Positions 9,966 to 20,441 of a DNA stretch of 64,000 bases are shown piece after piece; positions within the stretch are counted from its first letter, which is position 1; each line of letters starts with the position of its first letter. The stretch comes from Pirellulaceae bacterium (GTDB lineage Bacteria; Planctomycetota; Planctomycetia; Pirellulales; Pirellulaceae). The DNA lies in NCBI GenBank assembly GCA_020852965.1, contig JADYZV010000111.1, forward strand, positions 62,001 through 126,000, read 5' to 3'. The notes below the pieces were generated by a model. The model had not been told where the DNA came from. It ran no database searches and saw only the letters and a program-made list of their open reading frames with translations. The position numbers were made by a program, and so were the translations under genes.

Positions 9966-10250
9966 GTCGCTACTCGACCACTTTCCGCCGAATTGGGCTG
10001 AGTGGTACAATTTGCCGCAGGCGCAAGCGCTGCATCGATAGTCTCGGGTGGTTGGATTCTGAGCCCACCCACACCAACAAGCGCCGCGTCTCACGCCGAG
10101 TTGCTCGATCAAGTATTCCTGAACGATGCTTGCGGAACCAAACGGATACAGTGACCAAGGTTGCCTTTGCCACCACGCATGACTGATGTCGAACAGAAGT
10201 TGCACCCCAGGGGCAACCGGCGGAGGGAATCAACGTCGCTGCCACATCGC
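9966..10250. other. Upstream region of the nxr-like operon, no clear gene
   Basis: The bases up to about 10020 match the upstream flank of the second copy (to about 26295), including the shared TGAGTGGTACAATTTG. Beyond that nothing matches. A minus-strand frame (10205 to 9939) would encode a Cys-rich peptide with CWCG and CSACACGK, but it starts with GTG without a ribosome site and runs through the promoter, so it is not called a gene. Confidence 0.35.
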
Positions 10251-10389
10251 CTAGTGCTTCGACCACTTCTAATCTTAGGATTTGGTGTAGTGGACGAGGT
10301 TACGAGTCCCTGGTACCTACTAAGTCGAAAGGACTCGTAACCTCGTCCACCCCAACCAACCCCAAAGTCTAATGTGGTCAAAGCACAAG
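10251..10389. repeat. Palindromic repeat family A, copy 2
   Basis: The best preserved copy, 139 bp. Outer ends are CTAGTGCTTCGACCAC and its near-complement GTGGTCAAAGCACAAG. Inner arms are GTGTAGTGGACGAGG-TTACGAGTCC and GGACTCGTAACCTCGTCCAC. The element could fold into one long hairpin. It lies just past the stop of the small membrane peptide gene and may also end its transcript. Confidence 0.85.
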
Positions 10390-10394
10390 ACGAT

Positions 10395-10529
10395 TCACTG
10401 TGGTAGTAGTTGCACCGGATCGAGATTGTAGTTGTGCGACGCGTTGATTTGCGCATAGACCAACATGGAAATTAACAAGACGGCCATACCGACCAAGCCG
10501 ATGATCAATTTGCGTTTGGAAGCTGACAT
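10395..10529 (-). CDS. Small single-helix membrane peptide, 44 residues
   Basis: The start at 10529 has a clear AGGAG site six bases upstream, so translation is likely despite the size. The peptide begins MSASKRKLI and has one hydrophobic helix (IIGLVGMAVLLISMLVYAQI) and a short polar tail ending in VQLLPQ. No family was recognised. It is divergent from the alternative complex III genes and sits between them and the nxr-like operon, so a role as a small subunit of a respiratory complex is possible but only inferred from position. Confidence 0.6.
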   Translation of the reverse strand: MSASKRKLIIGLVGMAVLLISMLVYAQINASHNYNLDPVQLLPQ

Positions 10530-10787
10530 GGTTTGCTCCTGATTGTTGGTTGCGCTGATTCGGGATGGCAAATCGTCGCAGGCTCTCTCGCCCCTATTGC
10601 GAAAGACCAAGGAAAAGGCCAAGGAAACGCAACGTCTGCGTCGCCCGAAAGGATTCTAATAGACGCCTGCGCGAGTCTTTTCGTTCAGTCGCGATTGTGT
10701 AATGCCGAATTGCAGAGTAGCATATCGGCAAATACTTTCAAGTACTTTACAAGCTCAAATCTGACGTTGGCATGATTGGGTTTTCAC

Positions 10788-11942
10788 ATGACTAGCAACA
10801 GCGAAACGGTGCCATCCGCCTCGACTACTGCAACGGCTCGCCGGCAGCGAGGAAGGACTTCGCTCGCTCTGGAATTCCCTGCAGCGCTGTTCGTTCCTCT
10901 CGCCGGCTTGCTCTTGTTGTTCTTGATTCTACTGGGCTTGCTCGTGGTTGTTTCCACAACCTATTTTGGTCCCCAGGCAGCTTCTAGCGGTCGATTGCTC
11001 GATCGCGGTTGGGCGCTGCTCTCCACATCGGCGCTTGTATGGGCAGTTGTTAATCTGTACTGGGCGCGCGCGGCGGTACGCGTGCTCGATCCGTTTGCAA
11101 TCTATGGGCACTTTGCCATGGCCATCGGCTGTGGACTAATTGCGCTTGGCATCCACGCCGTCCTCTTGGCTCGCGCGTTAGGAACGCAACCCATCGTAAT
11201 GGATTACGCGCACCTCGGAGACGTAGGTGCAGGGGCGAGCGGAGAGGCGGCAATGGTGGTTCCTGCGCAGGGGGATGCTGAAGAGGGGCGCAAAGCTTTT
11301 TCTACGGCGTGCATCACTTGCCATGGCCCCAGTGGTGGCGGCATGCCGAACTTGGCACCCTCGCTGCGCGGCAGTCCCTTCATAGCGTCCGCAGACGATA
11401 CGGCAATCGCCAACGTGATTCGTTTAGGACGCCCGGTCGGTGATCCGAACAACAAGACCGGCAAAGTCATGCCGGCTCGTGGTGGCAATCCATTCCTAGG
11501 AGACGACAAGGTTGTTCACTTAGTCGCCTTCATTCGCGCAATTCAAAAAGAAGGGGCGGTCGTCGCTCCCGGCGGCCAGGATGCGGGCGCTCCTCCCGCC
11601 GCACAACTGGCCAAGTGGGTTGTGCCCGCCGGTCCGGTCCCTTCAAGCCAGCTAGTGGAGCTCGATGCACGCAACGATATTGGCGACGCAGCCAGCATCG
11701 CAACGCGGAGCGATCATCGGCGGCAGCAACTCATCCAAACGCTCACTTTGGGGCTGACCGGCTTACACGGATTGTTCTTGTTCGGCGTCATGATCGTGTC
11801 GAGCAATGTACTCTTGCGGCGATTGGCGAATCGATCGTCCAAGTCGGATAGGTCGTGGTGGGAGCTAGCCTCGGTTGGCTGGGTTATCGCACTGGTGGCG
11901 TGGTTGATCGTATTTATTTTTGTTTTCTTGTGGCTCACCTAG
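10788..11942 (+). CDS. Membrane-bound monohaem cytochrome c heading the ACIII operon
   Basis: The protein of about 384 residues starts most simply at 10788 (MTSNSET); an ATG twelve bases earlier is possible, and neither has a strong ribosome site. Three membrane helices (about residues 30-130) precede a periplasmic cytochrome c domain with haem motif CITCH (residues 175-179) and a likely Met ligand in VMPARGG. Two more helices close the C-terminus. A haem domain set between membrane helices is unusual and not one of the standard Act subunits. The gene lies 53 bp before actA on the same strand, so it is probably co-transcribed and may pass electrons from the complex onward. Confidence 0.75.
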   Translation: MTSNSETVPSASTTATARRQRGRTSLALEFPAALFVPLAGLLLLFLILLGLLVVVSTTYFGPQAASSGRLLDRGWALLSTSALVWAVVNLYWARAAVRVLDPFAIYGHFAMAIGCGLIALGIHAVLLARALGTQPIVMDYAHLGDVGAGASGEAAMVVPAQGDAEEGRKAFSTACITCHGPSGGGMPNLAPSLRGSPFIASADDTAIANVIRLGRPVGDPNNKTGKVMPARGGNPFLGDDKVVHLVAFIRAIQKEGAVVAPGGQDAGAPPAAQLAKWVVPAGPVPSSQLVELDARNDIGDAASIATRSDHRRQQLIQTLTLGLTGLHGLFLFGVMIVSSNVLLRRLANRSSKSDRSWWELASVGWVIALVAWLIVFIFVFLWLT

Positions 11943-11995
11943 GATTTGTCAAAGGTCCGGGACGCAACAGTCACCGATGTAAAGTGGAGGCAAAG

Positions 11996-12700
11996 ATGGC
12001 GGAATCCGACGAAAGTGAAACGGACGAGAGCGCGCGATTCATGTTTCCGCGCTGGGCTAACTACCTATTTCCCGCTGCCCTGATCGTGGCCATCGGTGTC
12101 TTGACTTACTTGCCATTGTTGCTAACTCTTGGCTTGTCTCCCGAAACACGAGCCGTTGGCTACCGACCAGCGCAACCCATTCCCTTCTCGCACGCCGTTC
12201 ACGCGGGCAAGCTGAAGATGGATTGCCGCTATTGTCATACGACGGTCGAGCATGCAGCCTTCGCTGCAATTCCGCCCACGCAGACTTGTCTCAACTGCCA
12301 CGCCTCGATCAAGTCGGAGAGTCCAGCCCTGGAACCCATGCGGACCAGCTTTGAGAAAGGGACGCCACTTTCATGGATCAAAGTTCATGACCTACCTGAC
12401 TTTGTCTACTTCAACCATTCGGCGCATGTGAACAAAGGCGTTGCCTGCGTGACGTGCCATGGACAGGTCAACGAAATGGAAGAAGTTCGTCAAGATCAGC
12501 CGCTGTCCATGGCGTGGTGCTTGGAGTGCCACCGAAGTCCCGAAAAGAATCTGCGGCCGCGCGACCAGGTAACCAACATGAGCTGGGATGCGCTGGCTGC
12601 TACTGGTAAGTCGCCGCTTGAATTGGGAACCGAGCTGGCCGCGCAATACCACGTTCAGTCTCAACCTTTCATGACGAGTTGTAGCACATGTCATCGATAA
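11996..12700 (+). CDS. actA: Alternative complex III pentahaem cytochrome ActA
   Basis: The start at 11996 follows GTGGAGG; a longer frame upstream overlaps the preceding gene. After a short acidic N-terminus there is one membrane helix (LFPAALIVAIGVLTYLPLLL), then a periplasmic domain with five CXXCH motifs: CRYCH, CLNCH, CVTCH, CLECH and CSTCH. This is the hallmark of ActA, the pentahaem subunit that relays electrons in alternative complex III. The last codons overlap the start of actB by 13 bases, so the two are translationally coupled. Confidence 0.92.
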   Translation: MAESDESETDESARFMFPRWANYLFPAALIVAIGVLTYLPLLLTLGLSPETRAVGYRPAQPIPFSHAVHAGKLKMDCRYCHTTVEHAAFAAIPPTQTCLNCHASIKSESPALEPMRTSFEKGTPLSWIKVHDLPDFVYFNHSAHVNKGVACVTCHGQVNEMEEVRQDQPLSMAWCLECHRSPEKNLRPRDQVTNMSWDALAATGKSPLELGTELAAQYHVQSQPFMTSCSTCHR

Positions 12701-15700
12701 ACAAGCCTAGGTCGGAAGGGGCCCCGAATGACGCTGCGCCCAACGCGGGTAATAGTACCGTTGAGCCTAGTGGCCCGAAGTATTGGAGGAGCATCGAGCA
12801 CCTCGCGCAGTCGACCGAATTGCAACAATATCTGGAAAGCGAATTCCCAAGTTTCGCGCAGGCTGCTGCGACAGCGCCCGATCGCCGCCAGTTCCTGCGC
12901 TTGCTCGGAGCCTCGCTGGCTCTGGCCGGAGTCACCTCGACCGGCTGCCGACGCTGGCCAGTCGAAGAAGTACGACCGCACACCTCGCGACCAGAAGGCT
13001 TTACACCGGGAATCGCCGAGCATTATGCGTCCGCGATGGAACTCGACGGAGTCGCTACCGGACTATTGGTCAAGAGCTACGATGGTCGACCGATCAAAAT
13101 CGAAGGCAATCCCGATCATCCATTTTCACTGGGGGCGGCCAGCGCAATGGCTCAAGCCAGCGTGTTGGAACTCTACGATCCCGATCGCAGTCGACATGTT
13201 TGGCAGCAAACTTCCGGCAGTCGGCAGCAGCGCACTTGGAACCATTTCCAGGATTTCGCGACTCCCCACTTTCAGGAGCTACGCAACCGTCAAGGAGATG
13301 GGCTCGCGATGCTGGAGCAACCGACCAGCAGTCCCACTTGGAAGCGGCTAAAATCAGAATTGCAGACGGCTCTACCCAAGGCGCGCTGGTTTCAGTACCA
13401 GCCTCTGCACCACGATCAAGAATATGCAGGCAGCCGCGCAGCCTTTGGCAGCGTGTTGCGTCCGCAATACGATTTATCGCAAGCCGCGACCATTGTCTGC
13501 TTTGACGCAGACTTGCTCGGTAGCCATCCAGCCCATTTGAAACTCGCCCGCGATTGGAGCAGCGGACGTCGATCGGTGGATAGCGGTCGTATGAACCGTC
13601 TGATCGTCGTCGAGCCCAGCCTGACCATCACGGGATCCGCTGCTGACGTGCGGCTGGCGGTGAAGCCATCGAGCGTGCAGCGCAGCGTGGCCTATGTCGC
13701 ATATCGTTTGGGTGTTTTGCCCACGGCGCCTGATGGGCTCACCGAAAGCGAATTGTCGGTCTTGGATGCTGCTGTACAAGATCTAACCGCTGCTGGAGCC
13801 AATGCAGTTGTCGCGACTGGACCGGCGCAGTCGGCCGCCACTCACCAGCTCGTGCATACTATCAACGAGCGATTGGGGAGTGTTGGACGCTGTGTAAACT
13901 ACTCGACAGAGCCGCTCGCCGAAGCGAGTGGCTGCATGGAGCAGATTCGAGAATTGAGCGAACTATTGCAGGGCAACGTGATCCATACACTGGTTATCGT
14001 TGGTGGCAATCCCATTTACGATGCACCGTCTGACACACGCCTGAATTTGGAGTCAAGTGATTCGCGACCACTGACTTCGATCCATTTGAGTCTGCACGAC
14101 AACGAGACTTCCCAGGCTTGCACGTGGCATTTGCCCGCAGCTCATTTCCTGGAGAGTTGGGGAGATGGTCGCGCTTGGGATGGAACCTACTCCATTCAGC
14201 AACCGCTGATCCAACCGCTGTTCGACGGAAAGTCGTCAACCGAACTGCTGGCTCTGATGTCGGGACAGGCTTCCGCTGGTAGAGGACTAGTGCGCGCGAC
14301 CTACGATCAACTGTTCAGCGGAGCAACTGCGCAGGATTGGGAAGTCGCCCTGCACAGCGGCGTTCAAGCAGGAAGCGCTTATCCGCTCGTCAGCGCAAGC
14401 GTTGTAGCCATCGATGCTCAGTTTCCTTCGAAGCTCGACTTCCGTAGTCCACCTGCGGCATCGGATTCGGCATCGGATTCGGCATCGGATTCGGCATCGG
14501 ATTCGGCATCGGATTCGGCATCGGATTCGGCATCGGATTCGGCCTGGGAAGTGCGATTTGTGGTGGATAGCAAAACACATGATGGACGTTTTGCCAACAA
14601 CGCTTGGCTGCAGGAGCTGCCTGAGCCACTTACCAAGCTCACTTGGGACAACGCAGGGCTGATCAGCCAAGCCGACGCCGATCGCTTGCAGTTATCGACT
14701 GGGGATGTCGTTCGCTTGACGAACAAGACTTCGCAGGCCAGGCTCGAGATTCCGGTCTATGTCATGCCGGGACAAGCTCAGGGATGCATCACTCTCCCTT
14801 TGGGTTATGGCCGTGCACAGGCAGGACAGATCGGCAATGGCGTGGGAACCGATGTCTATCCGTTCCGCACGGCGAGCAATACCTTTGTCATCCACGATTG
14901 TCAGTTGGAAGAGACTGGCCGCACTCACGAATTGGTATCTACGCAGGTTCACCATCTGCTCGATGCGGTCGCCAATGCGGCCCTCGTAACGCGACTGGGA
15001 AAACGTGGCCAGCCGGGGCTGATCGTGCACGAGGCTCTGCTGGAGGACTTCCAGCACGATCATCATGCCGTGCATGGCGATGCGCATGCCGTCCATGCGG
15101 CCCCCTTGTTTAATCTCCCAAATCAGTTTGATTCGCCGCACAAGTGGGGCATGTCGATCGACTTGAATGCCTGCATCGGTTGCAGTGGCTGCGTCGTCGC
15201 TTGTCAAGCTGAAAACAATATCCCGGTGGTTGGCAAGGCTAATGTAGCTGTCAATCGCGAGATGCACTGGCTGCGCATTGATCGCTATTTCAAAGGGGAC
15301 ATCGCGCAGCCCGATGTGGTCCACGTCCCCATGGCGTGTGCGCAGTGCGAGAACGCCCCTTGCGAACAAGTCTGCCCGGTCGCGGCGACCGTCCACGATT
15401 CCGAAGGGCTCAATACGATGGTCTACAATCGCTGCATCGGCACGCGGTACTGCGCTAACAACTGTCCCTATAAAGTCAGACGGTTCAACTATTTCGACTA
15501 CCAAGCTACCGACCCTCGCACCCCCGCGAAACCTTGGCTCGGAATTCCCGACGAGCAACCGACGACTGATATTCCTACGCTCAAGAAGATGGTTCATAAC
15601 CCTGAGGTAACCGTGCGCATGCGGGGCGTGATGGAGAAGTGTACCTACTGCGTGCAACGAATAGTCGACGCGCGCATTCAAGCAAAGAATGGGCACGCAC

Positions 15701-15915
15701 AAGGCCGACGCGACTCAGACTTGGTGTCCGAAGGCGAGGTACAAACCGCCTGTCAGGCGACCTGTCCTACTCAAGCCATTGCGTTTGGTGACTTGAACGA
15801 CCCCAGCTCGGCGGTTTCGAAGGCGCGGCAAAACGCGCGTTCGTATGAGATTTTGGAAGGACAAAACTTGGGTGCGCGAACTACGTACCTTGGCAAAATC
15901 CGTAATAGGAACTGA
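12688..15915 (+). CDS. actB: Alternative complex III Fe-S/molybdopterin-fold subunit ActB
   Basis: This 1075-residue fusion has an N-terminal Tat/lipoprotein-like segment ([17 protein letters not shown]...TGC) at about residues 68-92. A molybdopterin-oxidoreductase fold follows that in this family lacks the cofactor. The C-terminal ferredoxin part has [38 protein letters not shown] and CTYC...CQATCP, fitting three [4Fe-4S] and one [3Fe-4S] cluster. ActB takes electrons from ActC and passes them to the haem subunits. The linker near residues 591-618 is replaced by seven repeats of Ser-Asp-Ser-Ala, an odd low-complexity insert. Confidence 0.92.
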   Translation: MSSINKPRSEGAPNDAAPNAGNSTVEPSGPKYWRSIEHLAQSTELQQYLESEFPSFAQAAATAPDRRQFLRLLGASLALAGVTSTGCRRWPVEEVRPHTSRPEGFTPGIAEHYASAMELDGVATGLLVKSYDGRPIKIEGNPDHPFSLGAASAMAQASVLELYDPDRSRHVWQQTSGSRQQRTWNHFQDFATPHFQELRNRQGDGLAMLEQPTSSPTWKRLKSELQTALPKARWFQYQPLHHDQEYAGSRAAFGSVLRPQYDLSQAATIVCFDADLLGSHPAHLKLARDWSSGRRSVDSGRMNRLIVVEPSLTITGSAADVRLAVKPSSVQRSVAYVAYRLGVLPTAPDGLTESELSVLDAAVQDLTAAGANAVVATGPAQSAATHQLVHTINERLGSVGRCVNYSTEPLAEASGCMEQIRELSELLQGNVIHTLVIVGGNPIYDAPSDTRLNLESSDSRPLTSIHLSLHDNETSQACTWHLPAAHFLESWGDGRAWDGTYSIQQPLIQPLFDGKSSTELLALMSGQASAGRGLVRATYDQLFSGATAQDWEVALHSGVQAGSAYPLVSASVVAIDAQFPSKLDFRSPPAASDSASDSASDSASDSASDSASDSASDSAWEVRFVVDSKTHDGRFANNAWLQELPEPLTKLTWDNAGLISQADADRLQLSTGDVVRLTNKTSQARLEIPVYVMPGQAQGCITLPLGYGRAQAGQIGNGVGTDVYPFRTASNTFVIHDCQLEETGRTHELVSTQVHHLLDAVANAALVTRLGKRGQPGLIVHEALLEDFQHDHHAVHGDAHAVHAAPLFNLPNQFDSPHKWGMSIDLNACIGCSGCVVACQAENNIPVVGKANVAVNREMHWLRIDRYFKGDIAQPDVVHVPMACAQCENAPCEQVCPVAATVHDSEGLNTMVYNRCIGTRYCANNCPYKVRRFNYFDYQATDPRTPAKPWLGIPDEQPTTDIPTLKKMVHNPEVTVRMRGVMEKCTYCVQRIVDARIQAKNGHAQGRRDSDLVSEGEVQTACQATCPTQAIAFGDLNDPSSAVSKARQNARSYEILEGQNLGARTTYLGKIRNRN
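14460..14543 (+). repeat. 12-bp tandem repeat inside actB (Ser-Asp-Ser-Ala x7)
   Basis: Seven perfect copies of a 12-base unit (gcatcggattcg phase) encode (SDSA)7 in the actB linker. The copies are identical even at third codon positions, which points to recent slippage expansion. Because the unit is a multiple of three, copy number changes keep the frame. Confidence 0.9.
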
Positions 15916-15923
15916 GACATACT

Positions 15924-17411
15924 ATGAGCTCCAGCGCTACCGTACCAAACAGCCAAAGCCAGTCGCAGTGGGAATTGCAACTCGACAATCCCAGCCAGCG
16001 CGTAGCGTTGGTGCTGGGTGACAACGACTTTACGACAGTGACCGATACCGTCACTGCGCTGGCTCTGCGACGCACGCCGCCTGCTTGGTACGTAGCCTTT
16101 GCCGTATCGTTGTCGCTGCTGTCGATATTGATCGTGACGGTCGGATACTTGTTGACGACCGGCGTGGGAGTGTGGGGAAATAACAACACGGTGAGCTGGG
16201 GGTTTCCTATCATCAACTTCGTGTTTTGGGTAGGTATCGGCCACGCGGGCACATTGATTTCAGCCATCTTGTTTCTGCTGCGTCAGAACTGGCGAACGGG
16301 CATCAATCGCTTTGCGGAGGCGATGACGATTTTTGCGGTGTGCTGCGCGGGATTGTTCCCCGGGATTCACGTGGGACGCCTATGGCTAGCCTATTGGCTG
16401 GTCCCCTATCCCAACGAATTGGGCATGTGGCCACAAGCTCGCAGTCCGCTATTGTGGGACGTGTTTGCGGTTGGCACCTACGCCACGGTCTCGCTGTTGT
16501 TTTGGTACATGGGAATGATTCCCGACTTGGCCACGCTCCGCGATCGGGCTAAGGGGCGCTTTGCACAAATGGCTTACGGAGTTTTTTCGCTGGGCTGGAA
16601 TGGCTCCAGTCGCCATTGGCTGCGGTTTGAGAAGGCCTATTTGCTGCTGGCAGCTCTAGCTACACCTTTGGTGTTGAGCGTTCACAGCGTGGTCTCGTTC
16701 GACTTCGCAACCTCGCAGGTTCCCGGTTGGCATACGACGATCTTTCCGCCGTACTTCGTAGCGGGGGCGGTGTTCGGTGGTTTCGCGATGGTCTTAGTTT
16801 TATCAATTCCCGCTCGTGAGTGGTTTGGGCTCAAGGACTTGATTACGCATCGTCACATCGAGAACATGGCCAAAGTCATGCTCGGCACGGGCATGATCGT
16901 GGCCTATGCCTATTCGGTCGAGTTCTTCACGGCTTGGTACAGCCAGCATCATTACGAGCAGTTCGTGTTCCTGAATCGGCCGCTCGGGCCGTATTGGTGG
17001 GCTTTCTGGATAATGGTTTTCTGTAATGTGGTCGCTCCGCAAGCCATTTGGTTCACCTGGGTGCGACAACGCGTTTGGGTCCTATTCGTGATTGCAGTGT
17101 TCGTGAATATCGGCATGTGGTTCGAACGGTTTGTGATCGTGGTGACTTCATTGCACCGAGATTTCTTGCCATCGAGTTGGGCGATGTTCACTCCGACCTG
17201 GGTCGACTTGGGGATGTTGATCGGTAGCTTTGGACTGTTCTTTACGTTGTTCCTATTGTTCTGCCGTTTCTTGCCGATGGTCGCCATGGCCGAAGTAAAA
17301 ACGGTCATGCCCCAAGCCCAGGCGCACGCCGACGAGCACTCGGGACTTGCCGATTACCAACCCTCGCCCGACACACCGCGCGAACTGCGTCGCGGGCATT
17401 GGTTCACATGA
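15924..17411 (+). CDS. actC: Alternative complex III NrfD-like quinol subunit ActC
   Basis: A 495-residue integral membrane protein of the NrfD/PsrC family, with about ten hydrophobic helices and conserved segments [33 protein letters not shown] and [19 protein letters not shown]. In alternative complex III this subunit binds and oxidises quinol next to the Fe-S clusters of ActB. It begins 8 bp after actB and its stop overlaps the start of actD (ATGA). Confidence 0.92.
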   Translation: MSSSATVPNSQSQSQWELQLDNPSQRVALVLGDNDFTTVTDTVTALALRRTPPAWYVAFAVSLSLLSILIVTVGYLLTTGVGVWGNNNTVSWGFPIINFVFWVGIGHAGTLISAILFLLRQNWRTGINRFAEAMTIFAVCCAGLFPGIHVGRLWLAYWLVPYPNELGMWPQARSPLLWDVFAVGTYATVSLLFWYMGMIPDLATLRDRAKGRFAQMAYGVFSLGWNGSSRHWLRFEKAYLLLAALATPLVLSVHSVVSFDFATSQVPGWHTTIFPPYFVAGAVFGGFAMVLVLSIPAREWFGLKDLITHRHIENMAKVMLGTGMIVAYAYSVEFFTAWYSQHHYEQFVFLNRPLGPYWWAFWIMVFCNVVAPQAIWFTWVRQRVWVLFVIAVFVNIGMWFERFVIVVTSLHRDFLPSSWAMFTPTWVDLGMLIGSFGLFFTLFLLFCRFLPMVAMAEVKTVMPQAQAHADEHSGLADYQPSPDTPRELRRGHWFT

Positions 17412-18052
17412 TTCATACCCATGCATCAGCAACACCACAGCAGGAAATAAGGGAGCTACAGTCCGTGAGTACTCAAACTACAACAGCTGCGCAGCGTCCC
17501 TACGCGCTGCTAGCTGAATTCGATACGGTTGCGGAGGTCATGCACGCGGCTGAAAAAGTTCGCGATGCGGGCTACATGATCTGGGATGTCCACAGTCCCA
17601 TGCCCATTCACGGCATCAACGCTGCGATGGGACTGCGACCGACGATCCTGTCGTGGATCACGCTGGCGCATGGCCTGGCAGGTGCCGCATTCGGTTTGCT
17701 GCTAACGTGGTGGATGAATGCGACGTCGCTGCCGGGACTATCGTCGAGTGTACAGGGCTATCAATTCCTGATCAGTGGCAAGCCGATCTACAGCTTGCCC
17801 GCCAATATTCCTATCATCTTCGAAACGACCGTGTTGTTCGCAGCCATCGGCACCCTGCTGGGCATGTTGGGACTGAACAAGCTACCCATGCTCTACAACC
17901 CGCTGAACAAGAGTCGTCGCTTCTTACGAGCCACCGCCGATCGGTTTTTCATCGTGATTGAAGCAGACGACAAGATGTTTGAGCTGCAAGCCACGCGCGA
18001 ATTCTTGCAAACGCTGCGACCGACTGCTATTGAAACGGTAACTGAGGACTAG
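17408..18052 (+). CDS. actD: Alternative complex III subunit ActD (DUF3341)
   Basis: The start is taken at 17408, where ATG overlaps the actC stop as ATGA. The protein of about 214 residues has an N-terminal soluble part ([35 protein letters not shown]) and two membrane helices ([40 protein letters not shown]). This matches the DUF3341 family, the ActD subunit. It has no cofactor motif; a structural role in the complex is known for the family. Confidence 0.9.
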   Translation: MIHTHASATPQQEIRELQSVSTQTTTAAQRPYALLAEFDTVAEVMHAAEKVRDAGYMIWDVHSPMPIHGINAAMGLRPTILSWITLAHGLAGAAFGLLLTWWMNATSLPGLSSSVQGYQFLISGKPIYSLPANIPIIFETTVLFAAIGTLLGMLGLNKLPMLYNPLNKSRRFLRATADRFFIVIEADDKMFELQATREFLQTLRPTAIETVTED

Positions 18053-18055
18053 TCG

Positions 18056-18802
18056 ATGACCACCTATCAAGACGAACGGCTGCCGGTTCCAACCCCCTGG
18101 CGGCTCATACGAGAACTCAAGTTGCGACGCCCCCCGTGGTGGATGGTGTTGGCGCTGATCGTGGCGGTGATTGGAACCTGGATACCACTAGCGTTGATCT
18201 ACCAAGCGCGAAGTAAAGACTCGCAGTTGCCGCGCGTACATTTCTTTCACGATATGGACAAGCAGGCGAAGTTTACCGCCCAAGCCGCGCATCCGTGGTT
18301 CGAGGATGGCCGCGCGATGCGGCAGCCGATCGAGGGCACGCTGGCACGCGGTCATTTGCACCACGACGCGCACTTCTACGATGGGTATACGCAAGACGCG
18401 ACCGAGGGCATCCAGTTTGTCACCGCGCTGCCCCAGCAAGTCGCTGTGGATGCCACGTTGATTGCGCGAGGGCACGATCGTTTTCAGATCTATTGTGCCT
18501 TATGTCACGGAGCTTCAGGAACCGGAGATGGTCTCGTGAATCAGCGTGCGCTGGAATTGAAAGAAGCCAAGTGGGTTCCGGCGACCAACCTCATGACGCA
18601 AGAGATCCGCGACCGCGCAGCGGGACAACTCTTTCAAGCCATTCGCGATGGCGTAAGGAACATGCCCAGCTACGGAGCTCAGATTACGCCACACGATCGC
18701 TGGGCCATTGTGGCCTACCTGCGCGAGTTGCAGTCAACATCGCCCGTTGCGCCCCCGATAACAGCGCCAACCGCCACAGCACCCGCAGCCACACCACCTT
18801 GA
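18056..18802 (+). CDS. actE: Alternative complex III monohaem cytochrome ActE
   Basis: A 248-residue protein with one membrane helix near residues 27-50 and a periplasmic cytochrome c domain. The haem motif is CALCH, and NMPSYGAQITPHDRWAIVAYLRELQ carries the likely Met ligand and the typical C-terminal helix of class I cytochromes. In the complex ActE carries electrons from ActA to the acceptor oxidase or soluble cytochrome. The C-terminus is a Pro/Ala/Thr tail. It is 3 bp from actD and 9 bp before actF. Confidence 0.9.
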   Translation: MTTYQDERLPVPTPWRLIRELKLRRPPWWMVLALIVAVIGTWIPLALIYQARSKDSQLPRVHFFHDMDKQAKFTAQAAHPWFEDGRAMRQPIEGTLARGHLHHDAHFYDGYTQDATEGIQFVTALPQQVAVDATLIARGHDRFQIYCALCHGASGTGDGLVNQRALELKEAKWVPATNLMTQEIRDRAAGQLFQAIRDGVRNMPSYGAQITPHDRWAIVAYLRELQSTSPVAPPITAPTATAPAATPP

Positions 18803-18811
18803 GAAGACTCA

Positions 18812-20251
18812 ATGACCACCATGACAAAACCGACTCAAAAATCAGCCGCGCCTGCACCAATATTCCTTTCCATTCCGCGCAAGGTCATTTTGGGTTTATG
18901 CGCGGGAGCCGTCCTGGGGGCCGTCCTGGCATTGCTCAGCGCGGTTTTGTACTCGGGTGGAATGCGGCGCGTCATGTTGGCTTATTTGGTTGCATTTGCA
19001 TTTGTGCTCAGTCTCTCGCTGGGCTCGCTGTTTTTTGTACTGATCCAGCATTTGATGCGAGCAAGCTGGGGCGTGTTGGTACGTCGCCCGGCTGAAATAT
19101 TCAGCTTGAATGTGATCAGCGTGGCAATACTATTCTTGCCGATTGCCTGGTGGGTCGTCGACGGCAGCGGACAACTGTATCCTTGGGCCAAACGAGACAC
19201 AGGTGCCCAGTTGCAACACGCTGGTGAAGGTTCCCAGCTCACGCCAATTGCGTTTGCACAAGTCGAAGAGAGCGTGACCGAAGCCAACGCATCACACAGC
19301 CACTCGCCAGAAGGTGTCCCTCGCGAACCACATACAACATCTACCGCAGAAGCTCCCCACAATTCCACTGACAGCTTATACATCCATCAAACCGTTGATA
19401 GTTTGACGCGTAGTAAGCAGGGGTGGCTCAACCCGGGCGCCTATCTGGTGCGTTCGGTTGTATTCTTCGGTGTCTGGATTGGAATTGCTACATTCTACTT
19501 TGTCCGCTCGCGGAATCTTGACCGGGTGGGGGGAGTTAGCGACACGCGACGGATGGAATGGTGGGCCGGAGTATCCGTATTCGCCTTTGGCATCACGCTC
19601 ACCTATGCGGCCTTTGATATGCTGATGTCGCTCGATCCACACTGGTACAGTACAATTTTTGGGGTCTATTTCTTCGCGGGTTGTGCGGTTGGCGGTTTCT
19701 CCGTGAATTTGTTGAGCATACTGGTACTGCAACAACTGGGTATCCTGCCCTCGATCGTTTCGGAAGAGCATCGGCGGGACCTGGGACGGCTGTTGTTCGC
19801 GTTTGTGTTCTTCTGGGGTTACATCGCGTTTAGCCAGTACATGTTGTTGTGGTACGCCAACGTGCCTGAGACGACGCGCTGGTTTGTGGTTCGCGGTGCG
19901 TCGATGGCAGAGGGCTACAGTAATAGTTGGGGGTATCTGGCAGTCCTACTCTTGTTTGGGCACTTTATCATTCCCTTCCTCGGGATCATGTCGCGCCATG
20001 TGAAAAGCAATCCGCGAGCTATGCTGTTTTGGGCTGGTTGGCTGTTGCTCATGCACTACCTGGATCTGGTCTGGCTGGTCATGCCCGAGCTGAGTCCGCG
20101 CTTGACAATCGGCTTGCCCGAAGTGGGAACGCTGTTGTTTGTGACTTGCGCGTATCTCTTGGGAGCTTCGCTGATTGCCACACGTACGTCGATCATTCCC
20201 ACGGGAGATCCGAGGCTGGGTGCCTCGCTAGCTGTAACCGAGGTGTACTAG
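18812..20251 (+). CDS. actF: Alternative complex III NrfD-like subunit ActF
   Basis: A 479-residue membrane protein resembling ActC, with about ten helices and the ActF-like segments YLVRSVVFFGVWIG, FGVYFFAGCAVGGFS and GRLLFAFVFFWGYIAFSQYM. A long soluble loop around residues 135-190 is rich in His, Ser and Glu. In the family ActF is the second NrfD-like subunit and may form part of a proton path. It ends the operon; the next 190 bp hold no gene, and no cytochrome oxidase genes follow. Confidence 0.9.
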   Translation: MTTMTKPTQKSAAPAPIFLSIPRKVILGLCAGAVLGAVLALLSAVLYSGGMRRVMLAYLVAFAFVLSLSLGSLFFVLIQHLMRASWGVLVRRPAEIFSLNVISVAILFLPIAWWVVDGSGQLYPWAKRDTGAQLQHAGEGSQLTPIAFAQVEESVTEANASHSHSPEGVPREPHTTSTAEAPHNSTDSLYIHQTVDSLTRSKQGWLNPGAYLVRSVVFFGVWIGIATFYFVRSRNLDRVGGVSDTRRMEWWAGVSVFAFGITLTYAAFDMLMSLDPHWYSTIFGVYFFAGCAVGGFSVNLLSILVLQQLGILPSIVSEEHRRDLGRLLFAFVFFWGYIAFSQYMLLWYANVPETTRWFVVRGASMAEGYSNSWGYLAVLLLFGHFIIPFLGIMSRHVKSNPRAMLFWAGWLLLMHYLDLVWLVMPELSPRLTIGLPEVGTLLFVTCAYLLGASLIATRTSIIPTGDPRLGASLAVTEVY

Positions 20252-20341
20252 GCGCTGATTTAAGGCAGCTCGACAAAAAATCGCACCCCCGCACAGCCAA
20301 TGGCATTTCGCCGCACCCATTGGCGACGAACACCCCATAAT

Positions 20342-20377
20342 CCGGATATAGACATCCGGGTTTCCGGGTTGTATACT
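20342..20377 (+). promoter_or_regulatory. Inverted repeat before the radical SAM gene
   Basis: CCGGAT and ATCCGG (20342-20347 and 20354-20359) form a short hairpin or operator, followed by a TATACT that could serve as a -10 box at 20372-20377, about 65 bp before the gene start. It could instead end the act operon transcript. No other copy of this palindrome was noticed in the window. Confidence 0.25.
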
Positions 20378-20441
20378 TGGGCATGCAGTATTTACCGGTG
20401 GAAACCGCTGTGATGACTTGGATTTCTCAGGACAGTTGATC

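Noticed and set aside
9939-10205. Cys-rich minus-strand peptide upstream of nxrA
   Set aside because: GTG start without ribosome site, and the frame runs through the conserved promoter and operator region.
12688-14460. ActB as a catalytic molybdenum enzyme
   Set aside because: Its place in a full act operon and the family rule that this domain lacks the cofactor argue against it.
14390-14670. Arg-Ile-Arg and Pro-Asn-Pro-Met repeat peptides on the other strand and frames, or a CRISPR-like array
   Set aside because: They are the 12-bp SDSA repeat read in other frames; the unit is far too short and has no spacers.
14692-15702. Minus-strand open frame of 336 codons opposite actB
   Set aside because: Antisense of the Fe-S part of actB, whose cysteine motifs are unambiguous.
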